Assembly (NCBI GenBank): GCA_018262135.1
Contig: JAGTSD010000108.1
Span: 1-6,394, forward strand
Length of the DNA: 6,394 bases
Direction of reading: 5' to 3'
Source of the DNA: Pseudomonadota bacterium
GTDB taxonomy: Bacteria > Pseudomonadota > Gammaproteobacteria > Competibacterales > Competibacteraceae
Part shown: piece after piece, positions 6,076 to 6,394 of the stretch
How the letters are laid out: each line of letters begins with the position of its first letter
Numbering within the stretch: the first letter of the stretch is position 1
Made by a program: the position numbers and the translations under genes
The notes under the pieces: model-generated
Told to the model about the DNA's origin: nothing
The model's input: the letters and a program-made list of their open reading frames with translations, nothing else
The model's database searches: none

Positions 6076-6213
6076 CGCAACCTCTCCCATGCTTGAATCT
6101 CGCCAGCAGGCACGGTTTTCAACCCCAACGACCGCGCCTTGTCAGACTGGCCCCTTGTCGTCAACATAGGCGCCCTTGCTGGCCCAATCCCATCATACAA
6201 CTTCCTACTCTCC
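6076..6213. other. Divergent intergenic region between the DUF192 gene and tgt
   Basis: 138 bp with no coding signs, which must hold promoters for both genes. Toward tgt, TTGTCA (6139-6144, 5 of 6 match to a -35) is followed 17 bp later by a poor -10, CAACAT (6162-6167). TACAAC (6196-6201) is another weak -10. Toward DUF192, the minus strand reads TATGAT at 6197-6192 without a clear -35. None is convincing alone. No hairpin or strong repeat is visible. Confidence 0.35.
6081..6087 (-). promoter_or_regulatory. Ribosome binding site that fixes the DUF192 gene start
   Basis: On the minus strand GGAGAGG is followed by 5 nt (TTGCG) and the ATG at 6075. The upstream in-frame ATG at 6090 runs into this site, so it is unlikely to be the start. 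The site is identical to the one ahead of the M23 gene. Confidence 0.8.
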
Positions 6214-6394
6214 ATGCACTTTCAGGTATTCCAGACCGATAGCGCGGCGCGGCGCGGCCAACTCACGTTTGAACGGGGTACGGTGGAAACCCCAGCCTTC
6301 ATGCCGGTGGGCACCTACGGCACGGTCAAGGCCATGACCCCAGAGGAACTGCGCGCCAGCGGCGCCGAAATCATCCTCGGCAATACTTTCCACC
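6214..6394 (+). CDS. tgt: Queuine tRNA-ribosyltransferase (tRNA-guanine transglycosylase), 3'-truncated by window edge
   Basis: Cytoplasmic enzyme that exchanges the guanine at wobble position 34 of the GUN-anticodon tRNAs (Asp, Asn, His, Tyr) for the queuosine precursor preQ1. Only the first 60 codons are in the window; the frame is open to the last base. The N-terminus begins [15 protein letters not shown] and continues with [16 protein letters not shown] (25-40), MTPEEL and [11 protein letters not shown] at the edge. This matches E. coli Tgt very closely and is specific to the bacterial family. The catalytic Asp residues and the zinc site lie beyond the window. The ATG at 6214 is the only sensible start: the upstream codons in frame contain no alternative and it aligns with the known N-terminus. 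There is no recognisable Shine-Dalgarno (TACTCTCC precedes it), so initiation may be weak or nearly leaderless. In many proteobacteria yajC and secDF follow tgt; that cannot be seen here. Confidence 0.95.
   Translation, partial: MHFQVFQTDSAARRGQLTFERGTVETPAFMPVGTYGTVKAMTPEELRASGAEIILGNTFH

Noticed and set aside
6205..6393. Minus-strand frame at the right edge
   Set aside because: The plus strand here encodes the unmistakable N-terminus of Tgt, so the minus frame is a shadow.

Overview
The window is an ordinary chromosomal segment of a high-GC proteobacterium, most likely a gammaproteobacterium. The evidence is the close resemblance of four proteins to their E. coli counterparts: glutathione reductase, the YrdA-type gamma-carbonic-anhydrase-like protein, tRNA-guanine transglycosylase and glycogen phosphorylase. 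I cannot name the genus. Six of the seven genes belong to recognisable families and one is an uncharacterised lipoprotein. I see no phage, insertion sequence, CRISPR array, RNA gene or defence system.

Layout from left to right. (1) Bases 1-2220, plus strand: the C-terminal ~88% of a glycogen/alpha-glucan phosphorylase, cut by the window edge and closed by a strong intrinsic terminator at 2249-2275. (2) 2302-3108, minus strand: an exported M23 (LytM/lysostaphin-fold) peptidase-like protein, convergent with the phosphorylase. (3) A 131-bp divergent intergenic region (3109-3239) with a 14-bp palindrome and a possible -10 element. (4) 3240-5624, plus strand: a probable three-gene unit of glutathione reductase (gor), a small lipoprotein and a gamma-class carbonic-anhydrase-like trimeric protein. 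(5) 5641-6075, minus strand: an exported DUF192 protein, convergent with that unit at only 16 bp. (6) From 6214, plus strand: the first 60 codons of tgt, cut by the right edge.

Functionally the window combines storage-glucan breakdown (phosphorylase), envelope or peptidoglycan-related functions (M23 protein, lipoprotein, DUF192 protein), thiol redox balance (gor) and tRNA queuosine modification (tgt). These do not form one pathway, and the adjacency looks like normal chromosomal gene order rather than an island.

The most interesting non-gene structure lies between gor and the lipoprotein gene. A 17-bp sequence spanning the end and stop codon of gor recurs 60 bp downstream with one mismatch. 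Between the copies lies a 9-bp tandem repeat (CACGGAAGA, about 2.8 copies). This looks like a small insertion or segmental duplication that separated two genes once about 17 bp apart. Other points are an M23 active site with HLD in place of HxH, and two minus-strand genes whose longest possible start falls inside the Shine-Dalgarno sequence of the true start.
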